NCBI GenBank assembly: GCA_020027255.1
Contig: JAHRAP010000067.1
Span: 1-9,349, forward strand
From: Nitrosopumilaceae archaeon
Lineage (GTDB): Archaea; Thermoproteota; Nitrososphaeria; Nitrososphaerales; Nitrosopumilaceae
Direction of reading: 5' to 3'
Length of the DNA stretch: 9,349 nucleotides
Made by a program: the position numbers and the translations under genes. Of this stretch, positions 1-6,447 are shown one piece after another; position 1 is the first letter of the stretch; the number at the start of each line of letters is the position of its first letter. The notes beneath the pieces were generated by a model. The model did not search any database and had not been told where the DNA came from. It saw only the letters and a program-made list of their open reading frames with translations.

Positions 1-116
1 ATAATATTACTTTATTGAAATTAGCTGAAAATATAGCTATTAGTACATTACGTTATGAAATGATAAAAATTGATCTTGGAAAAACCATAATATTTGATAG
101 TGACGCCATCTTCTAA
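1..116 (+). CDS. 3' end of a gene, arginyl-tRNA synthetase-like tail (partial, possibly truncated)
   Basis: The third forward frame is open from the left edge to a TAA at 114-116, giving 37 residues that end in IIFDSDAIF. The run IAISTLRYEMIK followed by IIFDSD resembles the segment of class I arginyl-tRNA synthetases that lies just before the conserved EGNTGPY block. That enzyme would carry on for well over 100 residues more, including the anticodon-binding domain, but here a stop comes immediately. None of the forward frames downstream encodes the missing block. A T-rich tract starts 12 nt after the stop, so this looks like a real transcript end. Possible readings are a truncated or decayed argS copy, or an unrelated gene with a chance resemblance. 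That a coding region ends here is likely; its identity is a weak inference from memory of the family. Confidence 0.4.
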   Translation, partial: NITLLKLAENIAISTLRYEMIKIDLGKTIIFDSDAIF

Positions 117-127
117 AGTTAATAATA

Positions 128-140
128 TTTTTTTGGTTTT
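128..140 (+). terminator. T-rich terminator after the left-edge gene
   Basis: Seven Ts (128-134), then GG, then four more Ts, starting 12 nt after the stop codon at 114-116. Archaeal transcription often ends at such U-runs without a hairpin. The rest of the gap to alba is AT-rich and shows no further gene. Confidence 0.45.
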
Positions 141-220
141 AATACATATTGTATTAAATTCATTACGCTTAATTTCATTAAAACATATATTATAATTTTA
201 AAATGTTATCTATTCTTAGA

Positions 221-229
221 TTTAAATTA
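221..229 (+). promoter_or_regulatory. TATA-like box for alba
   Basis: TTTAAATTA is centred 25 nt upstream of the ATG at 250, the right distance for a leaderless archaeal transcript starting at that codon. A second AT-rich stretch, around 190-204, lies about 38-40 nt before the alternative ATG at 238, which is a poorer fit. Confidence 0.4.
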
Positions 230-249
230 TCCGCAATATGATGAAAAAT

Positions 250-537
250 ATGTCTAACGACAGCAGAGACACCATATTCATTGGTAAGAAACCATTGATG
301 GCTTATGTGACCTCAACATTGATTCAACTGGCAAATTTGCCAGCAGTGAATATTAAGGCTAGAGGTCTTAGCATAGGTCGTGCAGTTGATGTAGCACAAA
401 TAATATCACGCAAAACAGAAAATGCTGGATATTCTATAGGAAATATTAAGATCGGTTCAGAAACTCTCGAATCTAAAGATGGAAAAACCAGGAATGTTTC
501 AACTATAGAAATAGAAGTGAAAAGAAACACATCATAA
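250..537 (+). CDS. alba: Alba chromatin protein
   Basis: Small basic nucleic-acid-binding protein of archaeal chromatin. Alba dimers coat DNA, and often RNA. The protein is 95 aa from the chosen start, close to the usual 90-100. The family signature IGKKPLMAYV lies near the N-terminus and carries the paired lysines; the second corresponds to the lysine whose acetylation has been studied in Sulfolobus. It is followed by IKARG and a helix (GRAVDVAQII), and the beta-rich C-terminal part contains GSETLESKDGK and VSTIEIEV. In-frame ATGs at 238 and 241 would add four or three residues (MMKN). The start at 250 is preferred because homologues usually have a short tail before the IGKK block and because a TATA-like box sits 25 nt upstream. 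No Shine-Dalgarno sequence is visible. It appears to be transcribed alone, with a T-rich stretch after the stop. Confidence 0.95.
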   Translation: MSNDSRDTIFIGKKPLMAYVTSTLIQLANLPAVNIKARGLSIGRAVDVAQIISRKTENAGYSIGNIKIGSETLESKDGKTRNVSTIEIEVKRNTS

Positions 538-554
538 CAACACTCCCACTTGAA

Positions 555-594
555 TTTTTTATTTTTCTAATTTTCAATAATTTAATATAAAAAA
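555..594. terminator. Bidirectional T-rich termination zone between alba and the PadR gene
   Basis: The two genes converge on this 70-nt gap. On the plus strand a T-rich run (about 555-574) begins 17 nt after the alba stop. On the minus strand six Ts (the A-run at 589-594) lie about 14 nt past the PadR stop. Each gene thus has its own U-run terminator, with no strong hairpin. Confidence 0.5.
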
Positions 595-607
595 TAAGTG
601 TGCATGT

Positions 608-1114
608 TTAATCTGTCTTTATATTTTTCCAATCATCTTTATTTTGTGTATTGATCTTTTTCAGTTCTGCTTGTAAAAATTCTTTATATCGCGCAGTTTC
701 ATCTTTTGTTAGATTTGATACATTCGAACTAAGCAAAGCGCCCATGATTTTCACTCTCTCCAAAATATCCATAGCTATAAATCTTCCAACATTGCCAACT
801 CTAAAAAGAACATCTAGCTGTTTTTTCACTATATTGTTCATTGTATCCAAATCTTCTGTAGTGGATTTGCCTTTTGTAGTAATTTTGTATTTATTACCGC
901 CCTCTTCTTCTATTAATCTCTCTTCTTGTAATCTTTTTAGTAAAGGATATATCAATCCTGGAGACGGTTTCCATATTCCATTACTCTGTTCTACAGCTAT
1001 GTCTATGATCTCTTTACCTGTACACGATCTATTTTTTAATAAATCCAATATGAAGTATCGTGAAAAACCTCTAGGTACTGAACTTCCTACTCGTTTTAAC
1101 CATTCGCTCATCAT
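608..1114 (-). CDS. PadR-family winged-helix transcriptional regulator
   Basis: Likely DNA-binding repressor of the PadR family, 168 aa from this start. Roughly residues 12-80 form the winged helix. RGFSRYFILDLL and TGKEIIDIAVEQ lead into the hallmark WKPSPGLIYPLLKRLQEERLI stretch (about 48-67, split here only by description), followed by the wing NKYKITTKG. The C-terminal half is helical (about 85-160) and probably dimerises, as in the family. A GTG at 1129 would extend the protein by five residues, but its codons would run through a perfect palindrome. Tandem ATGs at 1114 and 1111 fit better: a TATA-like box on this strand (1136-1146) is centred about 27 nt upstream, implying a leaderless message. 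The gene is divergent from the sdh operon, so it may regulate itself, sdh, or both. The ligand is unknown. Confidence 0.88.
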   Translation of the reverse strand: MMSEWLKRVGSSVPRGFSRYFILDLLKNRSCTGKEIIDIAVEQSNGIWKPSPGLIYPLLKRLQEERLIEEEGGNKYKITTKGKSTTEDLDTMNNIVKKQLDVLFRVGNVGRFIAMDILERVKIMGALLSSNVSNLTKDETARYKEFLQAELKKINTQNKDDWKNIKTD

Positions 1115-1116
1115 CG

Positions 1117-1132
1117 CTAGTGATATCACTAG
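1117..1132. promoter_or_regulatory. Perfect 16-bp palindrome, probable PadR operator
   Basis: CTAGTGATATCACTAG is its own exact reverse complement. It lies directly upstream of the PadR start codons (1109-1114), between them and the PadR TATA-like box, so a bound dimer would cover the predicted transcription start. This is the usual position of an autorepressor site. The match is seen directly; the binding protein is inferred. A possible half site (TAGTGTT, 1154-1160) lies next to the sdhA TATA-like box. Confidence 0.6.
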
Positions 1133-1135
1133 AGA

Positions 1136-1146
1136 TTAATATAAAC
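1136..1146 (-). promoter_or_regulatory. TATA-like box of the PadR gene
   Basis: Read on the minus strand this is GTTTATATTAA, centred about 27 nt before the ATG at 1114. It is flanked on its downstream side by the 16-bp palindrome. Confidence 0.5.
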
Positions 1147-1162
1147 CTGTTGGTAGTGTTAC

Positions 1163-1171
1163 ATATTTAAA
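1163..1171 (+). promoter_or_regulatory. TATA-like box of the sdh operon
   Basis: ATATTTAAA is centred at about 1167, some 26-29 nt before the TTG at 1193 and the ATG at 1196. That is the spacing expected for a leaderless archaeal mRNA. No Shine-Dalgarno sequence precedes sdhA. Confidence 0.5.
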
Positions 1172-1195
1172 CAATTAAGAAATGTTAATGTTTTG

Positions 1196-2908
1196 ATGAC
1201 AGAATATATTGAATATGATTTATTGATTGTTGGATCTGGTATCGCTGGCCTTAGAGCTGCTATAGAATCAGCAAAACAAAACGACACTTTGAGAATTGCA
1301 GTAATTTCTAAAGTCCAAGTTATGCGTTCTCATTCAGTCTCAGCTGAAGGTGGAACAGCTGCAGTACTTTTTGAAAATGAAGGAGATAATATGGAATCTC
1401 ATATATATGATACAATCAAAGGAAGTGATTTTCTAGCTGATCAAGATGTTGCTGAAAAATTATGTTTAGAAATACCAAAAGAAATATATCAATTAGAACA
1501 TTGGGGTATGCCTTGGTCTAGACGTAAAGATGGGAAAATAGCGCAACGAAATTTTGGTGGATATAGTTATCCTGGAGCTACATATGCTTCAGACAAAGTT
1601 GGATTTTTTGAAATGCAAACATTATATGACACATGTTTAAAATTTGATAATATTGAATTCTTTAATGAATGGTATGTAACTTCAATAATACATGATGACA
1701 AAAAATTTCTTGGTGTGACTGCTATTGAGATATCTACAGGTGCGTTTTATACCATTAAAGGTACAGCTTTAATAATAGCTAGCGGTGGTGCTGGCAGAAT
1801 GTATAGCTATTCAACTTATGCGTTGTCGTCAACACCTGATGGACTAGATATGGCTTATAGGGCTGGTATGGCACTAAAGGATATGGAATTTGTGCAATTC
1901 CATCCTACTGGTATTTTACCATCTGGAATTTTGATCACAGAAGGCGCTAGAGGTGAAGGTGGATATCTTCTAAATAATAATGGAGAAAGATTCATGAAAC
2001 AATACGCTGCCGAAAAAATGGAATTGGCGCCAAGAGATATAGTATCTCGTGCTATTATGACAGAAATTACACATAATCGTGGATTTATTCATGAAACTGG
2101 TGTACAATGCATGCAATTGGATCTAAGGCATATTGGTGATGACATACTTAAAGAAAAACTAGGCGCCATTCGAGAAATATCTTTCAAATTCTCGAATATT
2201 GATCCTGCGAAAGAACCGTTATACATAAGACCAGTATGCCACTATATGATGGGTGGAATACACACAAATATAGATGGCGCCACAGAGCTCCAAGGTGTCT
2301 GGGCAGCCGGCGAAGCTGCATGTAATAGTATTCACGGTGCAAATAGACTGGGTGCAAATTCTACATCAGAATGTATGGTATGGGGCAAAATAACTGCAAA
2401 TATGGCAGTTAATTATATTGCAAACGCACAATCAGAATCTCAATTCCCACACCATTTAGTAGATGCAGAAGAGAAAAGAATCTATGATGGTATATTCAGA
2501 GGTGGCGGAAAAATGAATCCATATGAAATACGTGAGAAGCTGACTGGTATATTAAATGATAAAGCATATGTATATAGAAAAGAATCAGAATTAATAGACG
2601 GATTAAAAAAAATCCGTGAATTACGAAACACATCTTGGCGACGTGTTGATGATCATGCCCAGGAATATAATACCAATTTCATTAATGTGATGGAATTAGA
2701 TTCTATGTTTCGAGTTGCTGAGGTAATTTTACTTGGTGCTACATATAGAAAAGAATCTCGTGGTTCTCATGCTAGGATAGACTATCCTCACAGAGACGAC
2801 AACAATTTTTTACATCATACGCTTGTTTATTATGATATAAATGATCCAATTATGAAAAAACATCCTGTTACAATAACGAAATACAAACCTGTGGAGCGTA
2901 AATATTAA
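1196..2908 (+). CDS. sdhA: Succinate dehydrogenase flavoprotein subunit
   Basis: Catalytic subunit of complex II. It oxidises succinate to fumarate with covalently bound FAD and passes electrons to SdhB on the cytoplasmic face. Counting from the ATG at 1196 (570 aa, normal length), the dinucleotide-binding motif GSGIAG is at 13-18. SHSVSAEGG holds the histidine (about 46) that carries FAD in this family. HPTG is at 236-239 and TEGARGEGG follows. The proton-shuttle arginine in APRDIVSR is about 280, and substrate-site His 349 (RPVCHYMMGG) and Arg 384 (ANRLGANS) are present. All key residues are intact. A TTG at 1193 could add one residue, but the ATG is preferred. The stop is immediately followed by the ATG of sdhC. 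Fumarate reductase or L-aspartate oxidase is unlikely given the adjacent membrane anchors and SdhB. Confidence 0.96.
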   Translation: MTEYIEYDLLIVGSGIAGLRAAIESAKQNDTLRIAVISKVQVMRSHSVSAEGGTAAVLFENEGDNMESHIYDTIKGSDFLADQDVAEKLCLEIPKEIYQLEHWGMPWSRRKDGKIAQRNFGGYSYPGATYASDKVGFFEMQTLYDTCLKFDNIEFFNEWYVTSIIHDDKKFLGVTAIEISTGAFYTIKGTALIIASGGAGRMYSYSTYALSSTPDGLDMAYRAGMALKDMEFVQFHPTGILPSGILITEGARGEGGYLLNNNGERFMKQYAAEKMELAPRDIVSRAIMTEITHNRGFIHETGVQCMQLDLRHIGDDILKEKLGAIREISFKFSNIDPAKEPLYIRPVCHYMMGGIHTNIDGATELQGVWAAGEAACNSIHGANRLGANSTSECMVWGKITANMAVNYIANAQSESQFPHHLVDAEEKRIYDGIFRGGGKMNPYEIREKLTGILNDKAYVYRKESELIDGLKKIRELRNTSWRRVDDHAQEYNTNFINVMELDSMFRVAEVILLGATYRKESRGSHARIDYPHRDDNNFLHHTLVYYDINDPIMKKHPVTITKYKPVERKY

Positions 2909-3343
2909 ATGAATAAACAACACAACAACAGAATAGGAATAAAAGCTTGGTTAAATCCATGGCGTTATGGTATAGAGCGTTTTGCGTATTGGTTAATGAG
3001 AATAACTGGAGTGGGACTACTTGTATATTTCATAATGCATATTTATGAAACAAGTTCAATACTAGATGGCAAAGAAATATGGAATAAAATGTTAGATCTT
3101 ACGCAAACTCCAGAAGGACATTTGATATTAGTTTTAGTTATCGGAATGTCTACATTTCATACAATTAATGGAATTAGAATAATGTTAGGGCATGGTGGCA
3201 TTGGTGTTGGTAAAGCTAGTAGACCTGATTACCCATATGCACCTAAATCACAAAACATGAAAAATAAACTTTGTATTTATGCTTCTATTGGTTTAGCTGC
3301 ATTAGCAATGCTATATAGTGTAGAAGTAATGTTTGGTGAATAA
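2909..3343 (+). CDS. sdhC: Succinate dehydrogenase cytochrome b subunit (first membrane anchor)
   Basis: Membrane anchor of complex II, helping to bind heme b and quinone. The 144 residues contain three likely transmembrane segments, about 28-47, 70-93 and 120-141. RITGVG (31-36), followed by His 44, matches the family's R-x-TG block near the quinone site. FHTINGIR places His 84 ahead of G-I-R, as in the SdhC heme-ligand motif H-x3-GIR. The loop GHGGIGVGKASRPDYPYAPK is cytosolic or external, not membrane. The ATG directly abuts the sdhA stop with no spacer and no Shine-Dalgarno sequence, so it is probably translated by termination-reinitiation. The assignment as SdhC rather than SdhD rests on order and on these motifs. 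Confidence 0.88.
   Translation: MNKQHNNRIGIKAWLNPWRYGIERFAYWLMRITGVGLLVYFIMHIYETSSILDGKEIWNKMLDLTQTPEGHLILVLVIGMSTFHTINGIRIMLGHGGIGVGKASRPDYPYAPKSQNMKNKLCIYASIGLAALAMLYSVEVMFGE
3335..3339 (+). promoter_or_regulatory. Shine-Dalgarno-like site for sdhD
   Basis: GGTGA lies inside the last codons of sdhC, 9 nt before the ATG at 3349. It is the clearest ribosome-binding site in the operon and supports that start over the internal ATGs at 3364 and 3370. Confidence 0.45.
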
Positions 3344-3348
3344 AAATA

Positions 3349-3696
3349 ATGATACGCGAAAGTATGATAATGAAAATTCATTATGCTACTGCTCTAGGAT
3401 CAGTAGCATTAGTAGTAATACATGTTCTATTTAGATTAACACAAAACTTCCACGATTCTTTAAAATTTGATAATGTAATTACAAATTATTCATTATTGCC
3501 GTATTCTATTCTATTAGAATTAATCTTGATATTGATTTCAATACATGGTTTCAATGGTTTACGTGTAATTTTACTAGAGTTAAATCAGGGTCAAAAATAC
3601 GAAACTATAATTACATATGGTTGTTTGGCTTCTATGATAGCACTTATTACATATGGATCTAGAACAATATTGATGACAAGTATGGGCATGATATGA
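3349..3696 (+). CDS. sdhD: Succinate dehydrogenase second membrane anchor subunit
   Basis: Small hydrophobic subunit, 115 aa, pairing with SdhC to hold the SdhAB head at the membrane and to form the heme/quinone pocket. Three transmembrane segments are visible, about 12-32, 50-76 and 85-108. Within the second, HGFNGLR (His 66 to Arg 72) matches the H-x3-G-x-R heme-ligand motif of SdhD-type anchors. The start at 3349 is 5 nt after the sdhC stop and has a GGTGA ribosome-binding site. Its stop is 1 nt before the sdhB ATG, so translation is probably coupled along the operon. Small sequence size makes the family name less certain than position and topology do. Confidence 0.82.
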   Translation: MIRESMIMKIHYATALGSVALVVIHVLFRLTQNFHDSLKFDNVITNYSLLPYSILLELILILISIHGFNGLRVILLELNQGQKYETIITYGCLASMIALITYGSRTILMTSMGMI

Positions 3697-3697
3697 A

Positions 3698-4486
3698 ATG
3701 GCAGCTATTAAAATACACGAAGAAAATGATCAAAATGTTAAAAGTATAGCAGCCGATATAAAACCTAAAAACAAAATTTTATTTAAAATAACAAAATTCA
3801 ATCCACATGTTGACACTCATATGAAATATGTTGATTATGATGTAGAATACGAACATTGGAATACTGTATTAGATGCGCTTCTCATGATAAAACATAAAGT
3901 AGATCCGTCGCTAGCTTTGAGGTATTCGTGTAGGCAAGCGTCATGTGGCTCGTGTGGAATGATGATTAATGATAAACCTTCATTGGCATGCTTCACAAAA
4001 ATAAATGAACTCGGATCTGACGTCGTTAAAATAGAACCAATGTCTAATTTTCCCATACTTAGAGATCTGGCTGTTGATTTCACTCAAATGTTTAATACTC
4101 ATAAAAAACTAAAACCGTATATAATTAGAAGTGATTCTGAAATATCTCAATCTAATGAAATTAAAGAATTCTCACAAGATCCAGACTCTGTCGAAAAATA
4201 TATTCAATTTGCGAATTGCATCAAATGTGGTTTATGTAATTCTGCATGCCCTACAATGGCAACGGATTCTTCATTCATGGGTCCACAAGCATTAACCCAA
4301 GCTTATCGATATGTATCTGATGACAGAGATAAAGGTAAAAACACACGGCTTAAAATAATCGATGAACGTCACGGTATATGGAGATGTCACTTTGCAGGCT
4401 CGTGCAGCAAAGTTTGTCCAAAAGGTGTAGATCCTGCTATGGGGATACAATTTTTACGTAGTTATTTATTAGGATTTAGAGATTAG
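3698..4486 (+). CDS. sdhB: Succinate dehydrogenase iron-sulfur subunit
   Basis: Electron-transfer subunit of complex II, 262 aa, carrying electrons from FAD to the membrane quinone site through three clusters. The N-terminal ferredoxin domain has Cys 78, 83, 86 and 98 (CRQASCGSCG then ACF) for [2Fe-2S]. The C-terminal domain has Cys 174, 177, 180 and 184 (CIKCGLCNSACP) and Cys 230, 236 and 240 (CHFAGSCSKVCPKG). By family precedent the [4Fe-4S] cluster uses 174, 177, 180 and 240, and the [3Fe-4S] cluster uses 184, 230 and 236. All ligands are present. The roughly 25-residue N-terminal extension before the ferredoxin domain is charged and shows no signal. It is the last gene of the operon, and its final 11 bp overlap the 3' end of the convergent DUF59 gene. 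Confidence 0.95.
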   Translation: MAAIKIHEENDQNVKSIAADIKPKNKILFKITKFNPHVDTHMKYVDYDVEYEHWNTVLDALLMIKHKVDPSLALRYSCRQASCGSCGMMINDKPSLACFTKINELGSDVVKIEPMSNFPILRDLAVDFTQMFNTHKKLKPYIIRSDSEISQSNEIKEFSQDPDSVEKYIQFANCIKCGLCNSACPTMATDSSFMGPQALTQAYRYVSDDRDKGKNTRLKIIDERHGIWRCHFAGSCSKVCPKGVDPAMGIQFLRSYLLGFRD

Positions 4487-4811
4487 TATTATTATTAATC
4501 TTTGGATTAGCGCTATTATTAACCTGGTTATTTATCTGTTCTGCCATAAAATGATTAGAAACATTTACTTTCACATTATCAATACCGTCAATTTTTAACA
4601 AATAGTCGTGTATGTCCTGACATATTTTAAATCCAAAAACAGCTGGGCAAAATGGGCTGGTCAAATGTAAATCAACCTTCACGTTATCATCATTTATATC
4701 AACTTCATCAATTAATTCTAATTCTGTAATCGACGTATTTATTTCAGGATCTACAATTTTGGATAACGCATCAAAAATTTTTACTTTCATTTCGTTCACG
4801 TTTTTATCCAT
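4476..4811 (-). CDS. DUF59 / MIP18-family Fe-S cluster assembly protein
   Basis: Small cytosolic protein (111 aa) of the DUF59 (MIP18/SufT/PaaD-like) family, whose members act in maturation of iron-sulfur proteins. DPEINTSITELELI (from residue 21) is the family's opening motif. TSPFCP places the conserved Cys at 55, and DGIDNVKVNV is the closing strand. The last 20 residues or so (from about 93) are an Asn-rich tail with low complexity; part of it is antisense to the sdhB end. The start at 4811 is supported by a TATA-like box 23.5 nt upstream; a second in-frame ATG lies at 4790. Its place next to an Fe-S-rich enzyme fits a role in loading SdhB, but that partnership is inference. Tail-to-tail overlap with sdhB is 11 bp. 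Confidence 0.85.
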   Translation of the reverse strand: MDKNVNEMKVKIFDALSKIVDPEINTSITELELIDEVDINDDNVKVDLHLTSPFCPAVFGFKICQDIHDYLLKIDGIDNVKVNVSNHFMAEQINNQVNNSANPKINNNTNL

Positions 4812-4830
4812 ATCACAAAAACGCTGACGC

Positions 4831-4838
4831 TATATATA
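4831..4838. promoter_or_regulatory. Shared palindromic TATA box for the DUF59 gene and argH
   Basis: TATATATA reads the same on both strands. Its centre (4834.5) is 23.5 nt from the first base of each divergent start codon (4811 and 4858). It is the only good box in this 46-nt gap at the right distance for both leaderless messages. The stretch ATTTTAAATTA (4842-4852) is too close to serve argH. Confidence 0.55.
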
Positions 4839-4857
4839 ACCATTTTAAATTAAAACT

Positions 4858-6333
4858 ATGTATAGATCTAGATTCACAGTAGATATGAATAAATCTTCAT
4901 TGAATTATATTTCGTCTGCTATAAATGATATCCAAATTATGTTTTATGATATTATAGGAAGCCAAGCTCACGTTCTTATGTTATACAAAAATAATATAAT
5001 TACAAAAAATGATACTGCAAAAATTCTTAACGCATTAGAAGAACTTAAAACAACTACAGTTAAAAACAAATCTAATTCAGATGATATACACGAATTAATT
5101 GAATCTGTTGTTATTGACAAAGTTGGTATCGTATGTGGTGGAAAAATGCATACTGCGCGTTCACGAAACGACCAAATCTCATTGGATTTAAGATTGAAGC
5201 TACGTGACGACGCTAATACATTATGTATTCATTTACTTGATCTAATCGAAACATTGGTTTTACTTGCTACTAAAAACAAAAAAACAATTATGCCACTATA
5301 TACTCATCTTCAACAAGCCCAGATAGGATTATTCTCACATTATCTATTATCATATGCAGATTCATTATTCAGAGATTTTGATAGATTATATTCATCATAT
5401 GATAGGATAAATGAATGTCCGTTAGGTGCTGGACCCATAGGTGGTACTAGTATTACTATTGACAGAAAATTCATAGTCGACACATTAAATTTTAAACAAT
5501 CTATACACAATTCTATAGATGCAATTAGCACAAGAGATTTTATAGCCGAACATATTTCCATAATATCTATTTTAATGACAAACATTAGTAGACTTTCTGA
5601 AGATTTCATAATTTGGTCTACATCAGAATTTGCATTTATAGAGTTGGATGACGAATTCACTTCAACATCTAGTATAATGCCACACAAGAAAAATTGTGAT
5701 GTGCTTGAAGTAGCACGTGGAAAAACATCTCGTGTTATTGGTAATATGGTTGCAGTTTTTACAGTTTTAAAAGGACTTCCATCAGGATATAATCGTGATT
5801 TGCAAGAAATCAAGCTTCCATTATGGTCATCTTCTGAAATATCAATCCAAACAATTTACGTAATTAAAACAATATTCAAAAATATAATTATTAAAAAATC
5901 TAACATGGAAAATATTGTATATGGGGGCTATTTGACATCATTAGACATTGCTGAAGAACTAGTTAAGCAAAATGTTACATTTAGAATAGCTCATAAAATT
6001 GTTGGTGGATTGGTGCAAACTGCTCACGCTCTTAATAAACCTCTAACGAATCTTACTATTGATGAACTCACAACATCTATTGGAAATTATAACGATCTAA
6101 GTATTGACCCTGCTTCACTAATGGAAATAATAAAATCAGTAACTGCTAAATCATCTTTGCGTAATAGAACATCTTCTGGCTCATCTGGTTTCGAAGAACA
6201 AACAAAAATGATCAAAGCAAGATTAAAGAAAATTCAAAAATATAAATTAAAAATAACTAAACGTAAAAAAGAAATAACTGACGCAATATCTAATTTTTCT
6301 ACTGAAATTGACAAAATCATTAAGCGGGTCTAG
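4858..6333 (+). CDS. argH: Argininosuccinate lyase
   Basis: Last step of arginine synthesis: splits argininosuccinate into arginine and fumarate. Cytosolic tetramer of the fumarase/aspartase superfamily, 491 aa. HTARSRND is at 98-105 and YTHLQQAQ has the catalytic-type histidine at 150. GAGPIGGTSI (190-199) and ISTRDFIAEH (223-232) follow. The signature loop TSSIMPHKKNCD (270-281) holds the catalytic serine, and YNRDLQE is at 311-317. In the loop, Cys 280 replaces the Pro that normally follows KKN. The C-terminal domain ends in a Lys-rich helix (about 450-491). The ATG gives MYRSRF, the usual archaeal opening, and sits 23.5 nt from a TATA box. The last two codons and the stop overlap the 3' end of tRNA-Lys on the other strand. 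Adenylosuccinate lyase is ruled out by the HTARSRND and YNRDLQE motifs. Confidence 0.94.
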   Translation: MYRSRFTVDMNKSSLNYISSAINDIQIMFYDIIGSQAHVLMLYKNNIITKNDTAKILNALEELKTTTVKNKSNSDDIHELIESVVIDKVGIVCGGKMHTARSRNDQISLDLRLKLRDDANTLCIHLLDLIETLVLLATKNKKTIMPLYTHLQQAQIGLFSHYLLSYADSLFRDFDRLYSSYDRINECPLGAGPIGGTSITIDRKFIVDTLNFKQSIHNSIDAISTRDFIAEHISIISILMTNISRLSEDFIIWSTSEFAFIELDDEFTSTSSIMPHKKNCDVLEVARGKTSRVIGNMVAVFTVLKGLPSGYNRDLQEIKLPLWSSSEISIQTIYVIKTIFKNIIIKKSNMENIVYGGYLTSLDIAEELVKQNVTFRIAHKIVGGLVQTAHALNKPLTNLTIDELTTSIGNYNDLSIDPASLMEIIKSVTAKSSLRNRTSSGSSGFEEQTKMIKARLKKIQKYKLKITKRKKEITDAISNFSTEIDKIIKRV

Positions 6334-6398
6334 AGGGAGTCGGACCCTCGACAGCCGGATTAAAAGTCCGGTACTCTACCTGGCTGAGCTATAGACCC
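6325..6398 (-). tRNA. tRNA-Lys (anticodon TTT)
   Basis: Full cloverleaf of 74 nt on the minus strand. The acceptor stem GGGTCTA pairs with TAGACCC (7 bp), with discriminator G. The D-stem is GCTC/GAGT with GG in the loop. The anticodon stem CCGGA/TCCGG encloses CTTTTAA, giving anticodon TTT. The T-stem is GAGGG/CCCTC. No intron, and CCA is not encoded. Odd point: the T-loop reads TCCGACT, with C where nearly all tRNAs have U55. The 3' acceptor strand overlaps the end of argH by 9 bp. A weak TATA-like stretch for this strand lies near 6421-6428. Confidence 0.93.
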
Positions 6399-6447
6399 AT
6401 AATACACCTGACTATTGTATCTAAATTAGTCTTTTTAATTAGTAACG

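Noticed and set aside
1127..1129. GTG at 1129 as the PadR start
   Set aside because: It would put the perfect palindrome within the coding sequence and leave only about 12 nt to the TATA-like box; the ATGs at 1114/1111 fit better.
651..1139. Long plus-strand reading frame opposite the PadR gene
   Set aside because: Its translation has no domain-like pattern, while the minus strand encodes a clear winged-helix protein with a matched promoter.
5340..5813. Minus-strand reading frame inside argH
   Set aside because: It is antisense to the conserved catalytic core of ArgH, has no recognisable motif and no promoter of its own.
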